Source: Mycteria americana (taxonomy: Eukaryota > Chordata > Aves > Ciconiiformes > Ciconiidae). From it: a DNA stretch of 64,000 bases. The notes beneath the pieces were generated by a model. It saw nothing but the letters and a program-made list of their open reading frames with translations. It had not been told where the DNA came from and ran no database searches. The DNA is taken from NCBI RefSeq assembly GCF_035582795.1, contig NC_134369.1, forward strand, positions 55,924,001 to 55,988,000, read 5' to 3'. Below are positions 10,200 to 24,279 of this stretch, in pieces; within the stretch, counting starts at the first letter, position 1; the number at the start of each line of letters is the position of its first letter. The position numbers and the translations under genes are program-made.

Positions 10200-13100
10200 G
10201 GAGAAGATCGGGAGCCGTCTGTACCTCCTCAGACACTGGAGAGAATACAGAGAAAGCACCTGGTTTTGCTTAGTTCTCTTCTGTAATTCAGCATTAAACC
10301 AATTGGAGGAGGAATGTTAAAAATGAACACTTCATTTTCTAAGTATGTTAAACAATGCAAATGGGGGCCTCAGCCTGGGACAGCTGGTTTAGATTACAAA
10401 GCTCACCAACTGGCTAGACTCCTCACAACAACCTCGAGGAGCCTGCCAGGATAAAACACTAACAGCTTGAAGGAAAGCCTCTCCCGCTGCAAACTTCACA
10501 GTTAAATGTGCCTCAGAGCAGAGAGCACCGTTATTGGACAGAAACCCTTATCAAGGGACTGGAGAAGGGAAGGGATTGTTTTCCTTGCTCTGAGAACAAA
10601 AAAAAGTCAGGCTTTTTGGAGGCCCTCTAGCCGGTGTCTCGGACGATGAATATGCAGCGCTCGCTGCTTCGTGCCAATGGCATACTGATGAAAGGTCTGA
10701 CCCTCTGGGAGGTGAATAACTTGAATTCATGATGATTACAGCTACAGGAACTATATTGCTTGGGGATTATTTGAAAACAGGAATAAACAAATTAAAAGCT
10801 CAAAGGAGAACAAACGGCTTGTCTACAAACACTGGCCCTTTTTAAACTGACCCCACACTTAAGGGAGCGGTTTGTGAAATGAAATATTTCTCAGGAAAGA
10901 CATATCTTGCAGATCTCCAGTTATGATTGAAGAGGAAGGAAATAAAGTACTTTTTCAGGTGTTTTGCGACTTTGCCATAGGCAAAGCTTTAGTAGGTCAA
11001 GCAGAACATTTATGAGATGTGAGAGGTAAGCAATCAGATGCTGCAAAGATTATGCTAGATCCAAAGATGAACACTGAAATTAAATAGAGACATAGACATT
11101 AAATGAATACTTTGAATTTCTGTTGAGTCTTCCATTTGAGGAAACCCTTTATTCCTAAGGAACATGAAATGTCCGACAAGATAGAAATCTATCATACATC
11201 TCTCTGTAACAGATTGAGAAACAGAGAAACAGAGTTGTTATAACAGATATTCATAAAACTGGCCTCTAAGCATGGATACCCGGCTTGAGATGCAAAGATT
11301 GAGCTGCTTCAGGGTTGCTGAGCACTCACGAGTCATGTTGGTGCCAATGGGAAGTGCAGGAGCTCTGTACCTCACTAACTGGCCGTAAGTGTCCAAATTA
11401 CGTTTCAAAAATGACGGCACCAGACCCCCCCGTGCCATTTCTGGCAGGTTGTCTCTCAGTGACTTGCTTACATCACTTGCATCGCATGGAAAATTAAACA
11501 CACTCCTAGAATTATTCAAACAGTGTCAATACATTTGCAGATAAACAAGAACCAATTAACTTATTTTAAATAGACTTCCCAAAAGCTTAACAAAAACTCA
11601 TACAAGGGACTTCTGAAGAAGCTCACTGGGCATGTTGTGAGAAGAAAGTTTTGTCATGGATCAGAAAACAGGCAAGAGAGAGAAAGCAAAGACTGGGCAA
11701 ATTTGCATTGTGGCAAAAGGTTAAGTGAGTATTCTCATTACTCCGTACGTCCAGTGTTTCTCAATACACTCAATGATCTGGAGAGCTAACAAGTCTAAAA
11801 GTAGCAGTGCTTACTGTATGTCAGGTGTGTGAAGATCTGCTGAAACTATGAGAAACAGCTCTACAGCAAAGTAGATGATCTGAGCATCCATTTGTGTGGA
11901 TGAAGAGCTTGCTTCACATACTTGTTGATACTTCACTTGCCGATCCACTGAATTTTTCTCACCGTCAAATGGTAAAACCATTGTACGTGTGCCAGAATCA
12001 CCGTACGAGCACAGCACCAGTCTGCTCCCAAAGAATTGCCTCAGACTAAAGAGTTCTGATTCATCAGCCAACTGGCAGAGGTGCTGCACCACCGGAGACG
12101 GGAGGTGAACCCAGACCTGACCACCTACGGGGCTCCCTTAAGAAGGAATAATGTACGAATGTTTTGATTTTTCCTGTCTCCATCTGACAGCTGGAGTGGA
12201 TAAAAACCAGAGTATAAAAAGTGTACCAAACCACAGCTTGGGCTAGTTTACAGTGTGGTGCCTTTTTTTTTCCTAAATAAAAGGATTTGATGTTACGGCT
12301 AAGTGGAATTTCTGCAGCACCTTTCTGTAACTACCATCAGCCACAAAACAACGGGATGCAGCCACACCCTTCTCACAGCTCTCTTTGATATGAAGAGTTG
12401 CGTAAAGGAAGATGTTTGTGGTACATAAAAACTCTTTTGTTCACCCTATAAAAACATGGACAATTCAACATATCTTTCAACACCATCTGCTGACACCTTC
12501 ACCATTTGTGCTTAGGATAGTGGCTAAACTTCAGGTCTAGCAGCACTCTCACTTCAAGGGTCTCAACTATCTCCCCATGTTAGAAAATCCACTAGTTTAT
12601 TTAGATTACCTTGACGTTTTCTTTGTCTTCGTGAGGAGGTGCAGAATAGTCCACAGTATAAAATGGGGCTCCGCTAAGTAACAGTATGTTCTTACGAGTT
12701 TGCTTTGTGCATAGCTAGGGTTGAAACTATAGCTCTAACTACATTTGAGCCTTGGATTTCAAAAATCGTGTAATATATAATCATAAGGGGCACATGCTAC
12801 GTCATGTAACCTTAAGTCTACCCTCCTTTGATGAGACAACTGAATGTATGAATTACACCATGCTCCTGCAGGGAATGAACAACACCCGGTTGGCAGGGTC
12901 ACTCAGCCCAGAGAACATAATCTAACGGCTTCTGAATGCTAAGACAAAAGCTGTATTTAGGTCAGGGAACTCAATAAGAGTTAACTACACTCAGCACTCC
13001 TGAACAAAAACTCTGCTTCACAAAAACAAGTCCTCATCTACTAACTTTTACAACACTTCATCTCCTTTTTAAATTCTGTCTGAAATTATACTTACACTTC

Positions 13101-16100
13101 TCCGAAACTGTGTCTGCCAAACACCCTTCTTAGATGTTCTTGTCATTTTTTAAAGTTCACTCTCTCTGAACATTCTTACGGTGTAAGAATCTGTACGGTG
13201 TAAGATCTGTAACAGTGACCGGTGTGCGAGCCCAAAGTCACTGAAAGGGACAAGTCTTAGACATCTTTTACACAGCTATACAGACCTGAATTCACTAAAG
13301 GACTTTGCCAGTGACTGACACTTTAAGGGCCTATGTCCAAGCTGTAGATGCTTAAAACATCCATTTTGCTCCTACCAAACCTTGTGGAACCAAGTTTTCT
13401 ACCAGCAAAATTGGTAAAACACTTAGAGCACAACTGCATCTTGATATTGACATGGAGCACCTAAGCTCCATGAGATTCACAAGTCGGGCTTTTGCCTGAC
13501 TATGGTGATCGATCTAAGTGTTCTTGGAGACTGCCAAATAAGCAAACTTTTGATGTTGCCACATGTTGATATAACACATGACAGGCAGCGATTTGAACTA
13601 CTCACTTCTCACCCTACTGCCACATTAATAGCACTAAACACATGAGAAACTTGGTCTCAAACCCTAATTCTGCCTGAAAAAGAGTAGGGCTTGTTTCTTC
13701 CACCTCCCAGGTCAGAATCCCAATTGCAAACTCTTGGTGTTTGGGGAGGGTTCCCTCTCCTTTTTCAAAGATGGACTACCTTACGCTATCAGCTGAGGTC
13801 TGCTTCATTCAGTGTCTGAATTGTAATTGCCATTTCATAACATGAACGATGCAATAACCTGTTCCAGATGGCTATGGCCAGAAGCTCAAAAGCACAGTCC
13901 CACACATATTTTCCTTTCCTAGCCAAACATAACACAAGCAAGAATTAACGGTGAAAATTAACCTAATATGTAATTTTAAAAACATCACTAGTGCGAACTA
14001 AAACTGCGAACGTAGAGTCTCTGAGATGTCTTGTCATGTTGTGGCGATTTGCAGGTCACGCTGCTGTTGTTAGGAAGGAGAAAGCGTAACAGTTCCTGTT
14101 GTGCTGCTGTCCCTTGGGGCTCAGTTGTCTCACTATGGTACAGTTACCACCTGTGTGAGATAGCCATGGCAAAAAGAGCCAATACAGCATCCCTTCCTTC
14201 CCTCCTGTATGGGGATGTCACCATCTGTCTGAAGCATGCATTCCTTTGGGATGACAATACCGCTGACGATACCACTGCTTCCCAAGAACAATAAGCAGAG
14301 TGCCCCTTTAATGTTGTAGCAGATGTTCTCAGAGTACCCCACCAGCCGAACCACATAATTAAAAGTTTTTGTTTTACCTTACCTAGCTCTACATCTTATA
14401 GATATAACTATCTTTACAGGTCTGTGGTCACTCTGATACTGGTTTCCAACAGCACATTTTCTTTTAGGAAAAAAGTAATCAGTGGAAAATCCAGGCACCA
14501 CCGGATCCATTCTGAAACGTAACAACACTAAACATAGACTGGTATCTGACTCCATTTTATTGCTTTGAAAACATATTAATCATCCCATTAAATGAGGAAT
14601 AGTAGGATCTAGCAGGTACATACTGAAACCCAAACAGCTTAAACCTATGCCCAGTGAACTGCATCTGCTGCAAGACAAAACTGTTCCAGGTATAGTTCCT
14701 TTAGTGAGATCAAGTTTGATGTTCATGACCGCCTGTTCAGCTGTAGTGTTTTCTAGGAAGGTCTAGGAAGGCTGCCTGAGGCAAAAAAGAGTAATATTCT
14801 TTCTTAGAAGAATGCTTCAGTATTTTTCAGGGTTTTTTTCCCCAACAAAAGTAAGGTAAGTAAACAAACTAAAAGCTTCTTATAACTTTCCCAGGAAAAA
14901 TACAGTCTTTCACAGCATTTTTGGTGCATGTAACAATGCTGAGCAGGTTCCTTCATATTACTACTCATTTGCAACAGCATGCAACATTCCTCTTGATTTT
15001 TCAATCTTAAATGACCAGCATTTGTGCTTTTAGAACTATTTTCCTGTAAAAAGTGTATAGAACATCATCCTGTAACTAAAGACATAAGATCTCCTTCAGA
15101 ACTCACAGCTCCCCCTTGAGTTGTAAGTATCCGAGAACATGATGCCCCAGCCACTGTTAATACTTGTACTTTTTTTTTTCTGTTGAATCTCATCCTTGGA
15201 CATAGCTCTGGTAACTGCAATTCACATTTTGCCTGAAACTAGACAGACATTTTAGCTTGGTTTTGTTTATTTTATAGGATTGACATGTATATAAGCTAGG
15301 CTGTGGTCTTTTCTCCTCTGCATTTTTGTCCAACGGTCTAGACAGTGTGGTTGAAAACAATGCTCTTTAATCTTGTGACAAGATGTTTACCAGCCTCCTT
15401 TAATAACCTTTGTGGCCAGTTTCAGCTCAGAATGACCTTCCATAAATAAAGACCTAAAACTCTTAATACTTCTGGACCAAGACTAAAGTCTGTTTCACTA
15501 TTTGAGCAAGCCAACATTCAGTCTTCACAAGTGCCTGGAATAGATAAACCATTGGTCTCCAATTATGACCAGACCGAAGTACATACTAAAACCTCCCTTA
15601 GAAATATTCAAGACCGATTTATTTTATGCTTGAATGCCTCAAGACTGCAGTGTCTTTTGCAGTTTCTCAAGATCTTTATTAACTTGTGCTCCACACCATA
15701 CACGCTGGGCACATCTGGCACAACAGCATCAGGCTGCACGTTAGAGCAGCTGACTGGAGACAGGAGTTCTCCCTTCCAAGTCAGCCTGGCAGCATTCCCT
15801 GTCTGCTGGGGCATGTGTGCTGGTAAAACATCAGCTTCACCTGTGCTTCCTCCTCTCCCGGGTACTTTATTTTCAGCACATGGAATTTACATTTTGGGTG
15901 CGTTTTCTTTTTTTTCTTTTTTCCAGATTTTGTTGTGCATCCTTTCTCTCTTTTTTTTTTTTTTTTTTTAAATATTTCTTTTAGTCTGCTTAGGCAATTC
16001 ACTTTGTTTTTATCCAGAGCAAAAGATTACCCTCCATAGCATCAAGTATATTCTGCATTTTCCATTAAAACATTTGAGGTTCTGCGCAAACCCAAACAAG

Positions 16101-17100
16101 TCTGTGGAAATGCCATCTCTCAGCGGGGATGTTTGAATGTTCACAAGTATGTGCACTATTTTTGTAAGGGCACCTGCCAGAACCCTGCTGATGAGTCCAG
16201 AGTAGAAAAATACTTGACAGCAGCCCTCTCTTCCAGAGCTTCTCTCTTTCCAAGTGGTGGAAAATGCTCCCTTTTTAAACGTTTCACTCTTATAGGTGCA
16301 CATATAAGCAAAGGCTGCTAGTTTCTTTTTTCAATAAAACAATTGGCAAAGATGACCACATTTTTGGATCTTTTCCTTATCTTATGATTTCCAGGATTAT
16401 ATATTAGACAATATATAGGGGTGGCAGGAAGTTTCTGTATGAGGAGAGGGATAATTTTGACTGTTTTGTACTTATTCAACTGCTTTCCTAACCCCAGAAA
16501 ACATTTATAAACTTTTCTTCGATTTAGAAGCTCCTACACTTAATTTACTTCTTCCCATAGCAGGGATGACACCATTTCACAATTTACCTGTTTACTTTTG
16601 GGGTTTTGTAAGTTAACCACGCTGTTTGGAAATAAATTGGCTATGAAACAGGGTGATAAAAATGACGCGTGTTGCTTATTTGTTTTCAGACTCATTATTC
16701 ACTGCTCGGCAGCAATGAGGGCTGCTAGAAGGACGCGATTCAGAACGCTATAGGCAGCAGTTCCACGGAGCAGGGGATGTACTCCTGTCGGCTAGCTCTG
16801 CTGTACGCGCGCTGCAGCGCTTACAAAGCCTTGCAAAAGGATGCAGTTTACAGCACAGATTGTTTCTTTTTTTTTTTAATCTGCCAGCCTTTGCTTTGAC
16901 TTGCGCTGGTTGTCAGAGCACAAGGAGCGCAGCAGTAGCAGGAGTTCCCCCTGCAGAAGCAGCCTGGCTGTTCCCAGGGACTCCAGTCCATTCGGGTGCT
17001 GTGGGGGACCAGAACCTCAAGCAACCATGTGAAAAGTTGGTGGAACTGGACCCTTCTCCCAACAGGGGCACTTGTACTGCTAACAGAGCCCAGAGCTGGA
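10200..17100. other. Intergenic, FBLN5 upstream region
   Basis: No gene is recognised. The longest open frame (plus, 15531-15971, 146 codons) ends in a poly-Phe run that is the translation of a T-rich tract, and it has no recognisable domain. A 19-base T run lies at 15951-15969. At 13178-13209 an almost identical 16-mer containing tacggtgtaaga is repeated. The stretch near 16690-16830 is richer in CpG than its surroundings but shows no exon. Confidence 0.6.
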
Positions 17101-17109
17101 GCCTGATAA

Positions 17110-17400
17110 AGCAATCAGTCCCCATTTTGTCCACTGTTTCAGAACAAAATTCAAGAAGCTCAAGTTGTGCCAGATGAAGAAAATAGAAAGGAACAAAAAC
17201 TCTGACAGGTTAAATGTAAAAAACAGAAAAGCAGGCCAAGAAAGTTTGAGAAACAAATCGTAACAGGCATAAAAGCTAATAATAAATTCTTTTTCAGACA
17301 CACCAAGAACAGGAAAACTGCCAAACAGTCTGCAAAGCCAACAGATGAACAAGGCATAAAAATAGTGCTTAGAAAAGATAAAATCACAGTAGAAAGTTAA
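17110..17400 (+). pseudogene. Decayed LINE-like ORF fragment (CR1/L2-type suspected)
   Basis: A single plus frame from 17110 to the TAA at 17398-17400 is broken only by one TGA at 17203-17205. It is rich in Lys, Arg, Gln and Glu. The part reading IKANNKFFFRHTKNRKT resembles the stretch between endonuclease and reverse transcriptase of CR1-type LINEs (DVKDNKKGFFKYI.KRKT...). No longer flanking homology is visible. It could be a chance frame, but amino-acid use is protein-like. The residue match is from memory and not aligned. Confidence 0.4.
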
Positions 17401-20400
17401 GTGACTCTTCTTCATCTGCTACAGAAACTTCATGAGGTTCCCATAGTAGAATTAAAAAAAAAAAAGAAGAAAGAAGTAAAACCAAAAAAAAGATCATACT
17501 TGGGAGGATCTGCCTAAAATTGAAGTGCCAGCAGAAGAGGTTGTATGACAAATCAAGCAAATGAAGAGTAACAATTCATCAGAACTCACTTGACATTTAG
17601 AAATTAAGCGTTGTAACTGAATTAAATGCGAAGGTAGGTAACAGCCAAATTATTTACTATAAGTGTAACCTCTCACAAAATTGCCTTAGTGCTAGAAGAA
17701 CAGAAGGTACCAAATAAGATACTGTATTTAAAATGTTTCCATATAATGTTTAATAACATACAGAACAGTAAATCCCATATATCAGGCAAATCAGTGGCAC
17801 AGCACAGGAGACTTAGTGTTGGTCTTTTAGGCATAGATTTTCTTGGAGACTATCCTTAACAATTACATTATCTCAGAAAACTAGCTCTGATCCATGGTAT
17901 AGGGGGTTATTTTTACATTTACTCTATTACTCCATGCAACTGAAACTGGCTCCAGCCAACTCCTAACTGGCACCGGTAAATAGCAAACATGAAATTTTCC
18001 CAGCAAAAACTATGGAATTTGAGTATAATAGTTGTTGTTTCTTTCTAGGTCTAGGATTTCATCTACAGCCTTTGTAGCCACCCTTGGTAGCCCAAGAAAG
18101 GGTCCATGGAATGGGCACTGAAGATGAGTTAGGTGTGGCTAAGACTCCCAGGGGTCTTGGCACTGGAACATGCCATTAGGAGGTCTGCAGAGATACCTTT
18201 AGAAGACCAGAGAAGGCAGGGAGAGGGAAGGACCCAAGAAGGTAAGTCCAACTGCTTTTTGAAGTGGCACTTCTCAGCACTAAGCCCAGCCCATCTCCTC
18301 TCCTCCACACTCTATTTTTGATAGCAGTCATAGATGCATCAGTACCCCGGGCAACTGGGGGACTCAGTGCCAAGCACAAAGTCAAGACCATGTCACCATG
18401 ACGGAGTACATGTAACCTTCTTCCTGTGAGTTACAGGCTCAGTTCAGTCTCAGTTTGGCCTCTCACCAGAGTTTCGTTTATACCTCCAGAACTGGAAGGT
18501 TTGCCATTCAGGTTTTGATCAATTGCAATGATTTCTGATGTTTCCCTATTCCATTTTAGTTTCTAATGAAAATCTTTTCTTCCATGAGCTAGATTTACTA
18601 GTCACATTTGGCCAGGGCAGTGCAGGCTTCAGGTTGACCTGCAAAGCATCTGACTATTACAAGTACCAGAACAAGGAGGTTGGAGCCACTGATTGAGTTC
18701 AGGAGAAGAACATCGCAGCCAGCATGCTGAGGGCTCCTGAATCCCCAGTCCAAGTAGGCAGGTTTTGGGCAGCACACCATAGTCGTCGTTCTGTCAAGGG
18801 TCCAGTGAAGACAGAGGTACCCTCTACAAGATCGTTGCCTGCAGGTAGCATTCTGTAGGTCCTTGATCCGGAGTACTCTGCAGACAGTATGCTATTCAGA
18901 GTCTGGGTTTGGGTCCAGACAGATCTGGCAAGCCTAGTTATGACTCATTCGTTTTCTTTAGAATCCTGTACTCCTCAAATTTTTGTAGTTTCATAATAAG
19001 CCTCCTCTAAGTTAGTTGAAAACAGTTAAACACATCTGTTCCTGCTCCTATTGTCAAAAATAAGGCAGTCTTCTGTTTGCCTGCATTTTTATTGGCACCC
19101 ACTACTTGAGCATACAGAGCAAAGTGCAGTCTAAATATTTTCCAATTCTATTTCCAAAAAAAGTTTCAGTTTTGATGACTATTTTTCAGTGCTTCAGTCT
19201 ACCATTCAAGACACTTTCTTTACTATGTTTTTATTCCTGGTACAATTTAGTGTTGGATCCATGGTATGGCATGTAAAACAAAACATATGGATGAACCAGA
19301 ATCAACTCAGTGATTTGCTCATAATTCTGAAAACACCCTTTTATTACAAATAAAAGCGTTGCTCAAGTACTTTAATACCTTATAACAATAGAGAAAACTG
19401 CTGCAGGAGACAGGGAAACATTTTCACATAAAGGTTCATTTTACAACCAACGTTTCATGTGGTTGGCTCCCCCATGACTAGCTGAATTGCTGAATCATTT
19501 ATTTCCCTTCCTATATGCAGTTCCTCAGACACCTGCACCTGAAAGCGTTCAGGATCACTCTCGTGGTCACTACTTATTCTCCTGAGAAATAACCTTTGCA
19601 GGTCTCATCTTTTATACACGTTCCCATTTATATTCTTATCCACCTTGCCTTATTTGCTCAAAACTGCTACTATCTCTTACTATGGCGCTATTTACATCCA
19701 ATTGCCACTTTGTTGCTTAGGTTAAATATATTTTTATTGGTAATACTATACTGACTGTTCAGGAACCACATGGATTCAGGATACCTAAGTTGTATAAATC
19801 AGGGTACCTTTATTTAGGTGTATAAATTCAGTTGCCTCTGCCAAACTTAACATGGGCTTCTGTCTCTCTGGGCAGCATCAAAAGGTCAAATTCTCAAAAC
19901 CTTAGCATGTCCTTAGCTCCCTACTCCCTAATTTACAAAAGTTTAGATTTGAAGCATTATGACTCTTGGCCTCCTGTTCTCAGAGAGTTGTGTTTAGCAG
20001 TGCTTCCCATTCTAGGGAGTCAGGAGCTACTTTTGCTAGGATCTGCTTTTACTAGGTAAAGATCAATCATCCGACTTTGCTCACATGCTAGAATAGTCTT
20101 TGTGGAAAGCTGCCAAATGATAAAATACACACCATTTTGAGTGTGTTATGTGCTTCTTTTCCCTGACCCCTTGGACTATTAATTATTCCGTCAACAAACA
20201 CTAGGTACAAAGTGGCTGTGCTACAGTGATGGCTAATAGTTACTATTTCATAATGACATAAAAGAAATAGTTCCTAGCTGCCTCAAGTCTGTAAAACCTC
20301 TTTGGTCTGTGCCCCAAACCTGGTCATGCTGTAATTCAATCCATCTTGCATGACCATCTTGAAATTCACTGGGGGGAAGCACAGGCAGCACCTGATGTTG

Positions 20401-20779
20401 CAAATGAAAACCTTAGGGTTAACCACACGGGAGCACTGCCAGATTCCCCTTACCTTGATGACACTGGTTGATATTCAAACTGTATCCAGACAGCTCTCTG
20501 AAGAGTTAGCTTTCCTTTACACCAAGGGAGACAGAACAACGTTCTAGGTTGGTGGTACAGCAAGGGTCAGACTTGCTCACTTTGTTAACAAAAACAAAAA
20601 ATAGGCACAAGTAGTTTGTTTCCCTGATACCATTGATCTGTAGTCTGTCAGTGCTTATTGAGATGCCACGTGACAGGGCTTCGAAATTCTGTTCTGTCAA
20701 TCATTGACAAAACCCTCTAATAATAGTTGACCATAACTCAAATATTATAATATTTTCCACTTTTCCATTTTCCCCACAG

Positions 20780-20915
20780 ACTTTTAAAATACTTTAAAAT
20801 ACTTAATTAAATAATTTATTATAAATAATTATTAATATAATTAATAAATAAACCCCAAATAATTAAATACTTAAAATACTAATACTTTTAAAATAGTATT
20901 CTCATTAAAATAAAT
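20780..20915. repeat. AT-rich low-complexity patch
   Basis: About 135 bases composed almost only of A and T, with repeated tacttaaaat and aataatta motifs. No coding or RNA structure is evident. Confidence 0.8.
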
Positions 20916-21306
20916 GGTTAATTGCAAGCACTGAAAACTAGATTGAGCCACAGGGAAATATGATTTCTGGTCTATTCCCTGTCAAAGACTGCACACAATT
21001 TCTTTCATTCATTTATTCATTCATACAATTCCCACCTGGTACACATACAAAACTCTCCACTGCTGCCAAGTTCAGCAGCCACGTGAAGTACCGAGACTAA
21101 ACCACAGCGCTGCTTTCTTGGTAACCAGAACGGTCTTTCAAAGCCTGAGGCACATTGTCAGGGCTGTTAAAAAGCAAGTCTTGAGTCTCTAGCTGCATTT
21201 CTCTGGGGGCAAGCAGAAGACCACAGCCTGTTTCACACACCTCAGCAGGAGCAAATGTACTGACAAAAGTGAAGCCAAGATTGTGTGTCTTGCATCAAAA
21301 CCACAA

Positions 21307-21327
21307 CCCCCCCCCCCCCCTTTTTTT
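21307..21327. repeat. Homopolymer pair C14-T7
   Basis: Fourteen C directly followed by seven T; on the minus strand this is A7-G14. The same arrangement recurs at 62642-62665. Confidence 0.9.
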
Positions 21328-24279
21328 AATATTTATTTTTGTTACTGTTGTGGGAAGTTGTAGGAAGGCAACTCTCACGTTGCACACTCTGAATGATACT
21401 AGTTATTTTTGGTTTTGTCAGGATACTCACAATGGCAAAGTACATTCAGAAAGACATTTTCTAGTCTTGGTGGCGAAGAACACCCTTTTCTTCGGAAAAA
21501 AATTCACCTTCAAAGTTTCTGCTGTCAGATGCAAATTTTAGTTAGACTTCAGTAAAGGAGTGTGGATGCTAGCAAATGCATTGCATCTTCTCATCCACTT
21601 GCAAGAAGCGCACATAAGCTTTTTTCAGCAGGCTAGGTTAAACTTTAACTCGCGCAATAAGCATAGAGGCCCTAAGATATTGCGATTGATCTACTCAAAT
21701 ATATGGCCCATACGAACATTATAGCTGGGTTTCACTATTGTGCATTACTGTGTCTTCAGTCAGGAAATCTGTTGTCCCACTTGTTTGCCAGTTTGACTTG
21801 TTCTCACACCTTCATGAAACATGTGTTAACTGCTCCTCTGTTGTCACTGACTCTGTATGTACTTGCCAGTTAACCATAAAAATAATTAAGAGAATTTGGA
21901 AATATATTCTCCATATGTTCCTTCAGAGCAGGGGGTGTAAGTCCCAAGATAGGCTGGTTCTTGCCAAAGCAAAACTGGACTTCTTTAAAATACACTACGC
22001 TAGAAGTAGATGATTGAGGACTCCTGTGTACACACAAGCTTCCTTCCTGGGTCTCTTTCAGCTGACTGGGCATTAGAACCACAATCTGAGATTGTACAGG
22101 TTTTAGGATTGTAGAGAAAAAAAAAAAGTGTTTACACTCATTTCTACATCATTCAAAGGGTAAGAGGTTTATACTCCTAATATTTGGCAGCAGATTGCTA
22201 GTCTTCCTCAAACCATCAATGTGCAGTGTGATCCAAAGTCTGCCAGTCACTTAAGAAAATGGCAAGTTGTCTCTCCCAGTATAAATCAAATCACAAGGAT
22301 CCAAGGGATCCTTTCTCTATGATCTCAGATAAGGAAAAAAGCTCAGGCCACAGCTTCTATTGTTGAATAAGAAGCTGCAGCCATCTTTTCCTTTCTTTAT
22401 CAATTTAGGGCAAAATTCCATCAAAATAGAACACTGCTACAGAGCTTTGTGCAGCCACTACCATAGATGACCAGAACCTGCCTACTGAAAATGTGATTAT
22501 CTGGGCTGCTCTCAGTTTCTGGGGCTCAGCTCAGCTGGCACGTGGCTGAACGGTCTTGAAGGCATAACCTTAGCTGTGAAGTTTCCTCTTTTGTGTATTC
22601 AGCAAAGTTCCTTCAAGCCTGAGATGATGTTGAGTTTGACCTTTTTTAAAATGTGGCAAAGCTCCAATCCCTACCAACAGACACTGTATCTTTAAAATAG
22701 GAATTATTCTTTCATCTTATGAACATAATGAACAGTTCTGAATTTGTCAGGTAATCAATGTTAAATCTGATCAACAGGTAAGTGTATTGAATTTATTAGA
22801 TTAATTTATTCTCACTTCACTCAAAAACAAGTCTTCTGGGACCATGCTGCTATATTCATGTTTTTCTTGACTGCTGTATTTTTCTAGTCCAACTAATAAA
22901 TGACAACAGAAATATGGCAAGAGAGAGTCATGTGATGTCCCATCCCCACTCTTTTTTTACCTTGAACTTTTGACTTGGTGTGAATCTGCATCTCTCTTCT
23001 AGCAATCCGAGATGTCACTCCGTTTTCAGCTGTGAACTCCATAACTACATGCAAACATTTGAAAGACATTCTTATCTCTAGTTCAGTGATCTAGTAGCAT
23101 ACGTGCTCAGCTTCTGCAGCCACAAGAGCCATCCCAGCTGTGGTACTACGACATTCACAAGAATTTATAGTTATAGGAGGAAATCTAAAAAGTGTACATT
23201 CACATTGGAAGAAAATATTACCATGGTAATAGGAATAAAACAGAATTGGCAGAAGCAGACTTAAAAAAGGGGGCATGCACTTTCTGGGTGTAACATTCCC
23301 CATAGCTGGATCTATGAGCAGCGAGGGAGGGAGCTGCATCATGTTCCTCAAAGGGGGAAACATTGTATATGGTTCCCAAGGAGAACAATTAAAAAAAAAA
23401 CCAAACACATGCCAAAAAAACCAACCCCACCCCCAAAAACCCAAACCACCCAAAGCGTAAAAGAACTCAAATCAAAATGGCTACAAACAGAGAAAAAGGG
23501 GTGTTTTCAGTCTGCTTAAGTGGCCTGCAAAATGTTTTTGGTGTTACTGTGGATATTCACAGTACTATTTATTAGCTGACCATCAGACCTTTTCAAAGGC
23601 AGGTTGGCACAGACTGCCAGAAACCACAACGCAAGCATACTAGTTTTAAAATCTAATCTGCGAGAAGCTCCTTAATGGCAATCTTAACACAAGAGTAGAG
23701 AAAGATTAATTCACTATCCGTGCTCAAGGATGATGGACATCTGTGAACATTTAAAAAGAAATTAGATTTAACCAGCAATGCCCCCAGCTCAATAAGAAGG
23801 CACAGAATGACCCCAAATTACTTCATATGGTCACTTACTGAATAATAAATGCCCCTTTTTATGTATGAAAAAATTAAGTTATCTTCCAATTGTTATTTCC
23901 TACAGGGAAAATAAGCCTTTAATCACTTGATACAATTTTCTTCTGCTTGGCAAAATGTTTCAGAGTTTTAGCGGTATGGCTGAACTCCCCATTTGGAATA
24001 CATTGGTCCGAATTAGCCTTTCAACAGATCTAACACAGCCAGCAAACAACAGGCCCATTTCTTGGACACTTACGCTGATAACATGCTTTAATGACTACTT
24101 GCTACAAAATGTATTTCAGAGTTAGATAGGTGATGCTTTCAGATACTGAAATTTAGAATGCCATACTCTGCTATAAGCTTGAGACAAACACAATAGTCCA
24201 AGAGTCAGTGTTGCTGCCACTGTAAACAACGTGCCATGTACAAATTATTTTTTCCTTTAAATAAAATGCCAGCAGCTGT

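Larger units (their letters stand above)
17401..24260. other. Intergenic between FBLN5 and TRIP11 3' end
   Basis: No exon or RNA gene is supported. It contains an extremely AT-rich patch at 20780-20915, a C14-T7 tract at 21307-21327, ATTC-type short repeats at 21002-21027, and an A/C-only tract at about 23391-23459. Confidence 0.6.

Noticed and set aside
15531-15971. 146-codon plus-strand ORF in the intergenic region
   Set aside because: It ends in a poly-Phe stretch from a T19 run, has no domain, no splice context and no similarity to anything I know.
17080-17415. 111-codon minus-strand ORF
   Set aside because: It is the complement of a lysine-rich plus frame, which yields a hydrophobic Phe/Leu-rich translation by chance; the plus frame is the more meaningful one.
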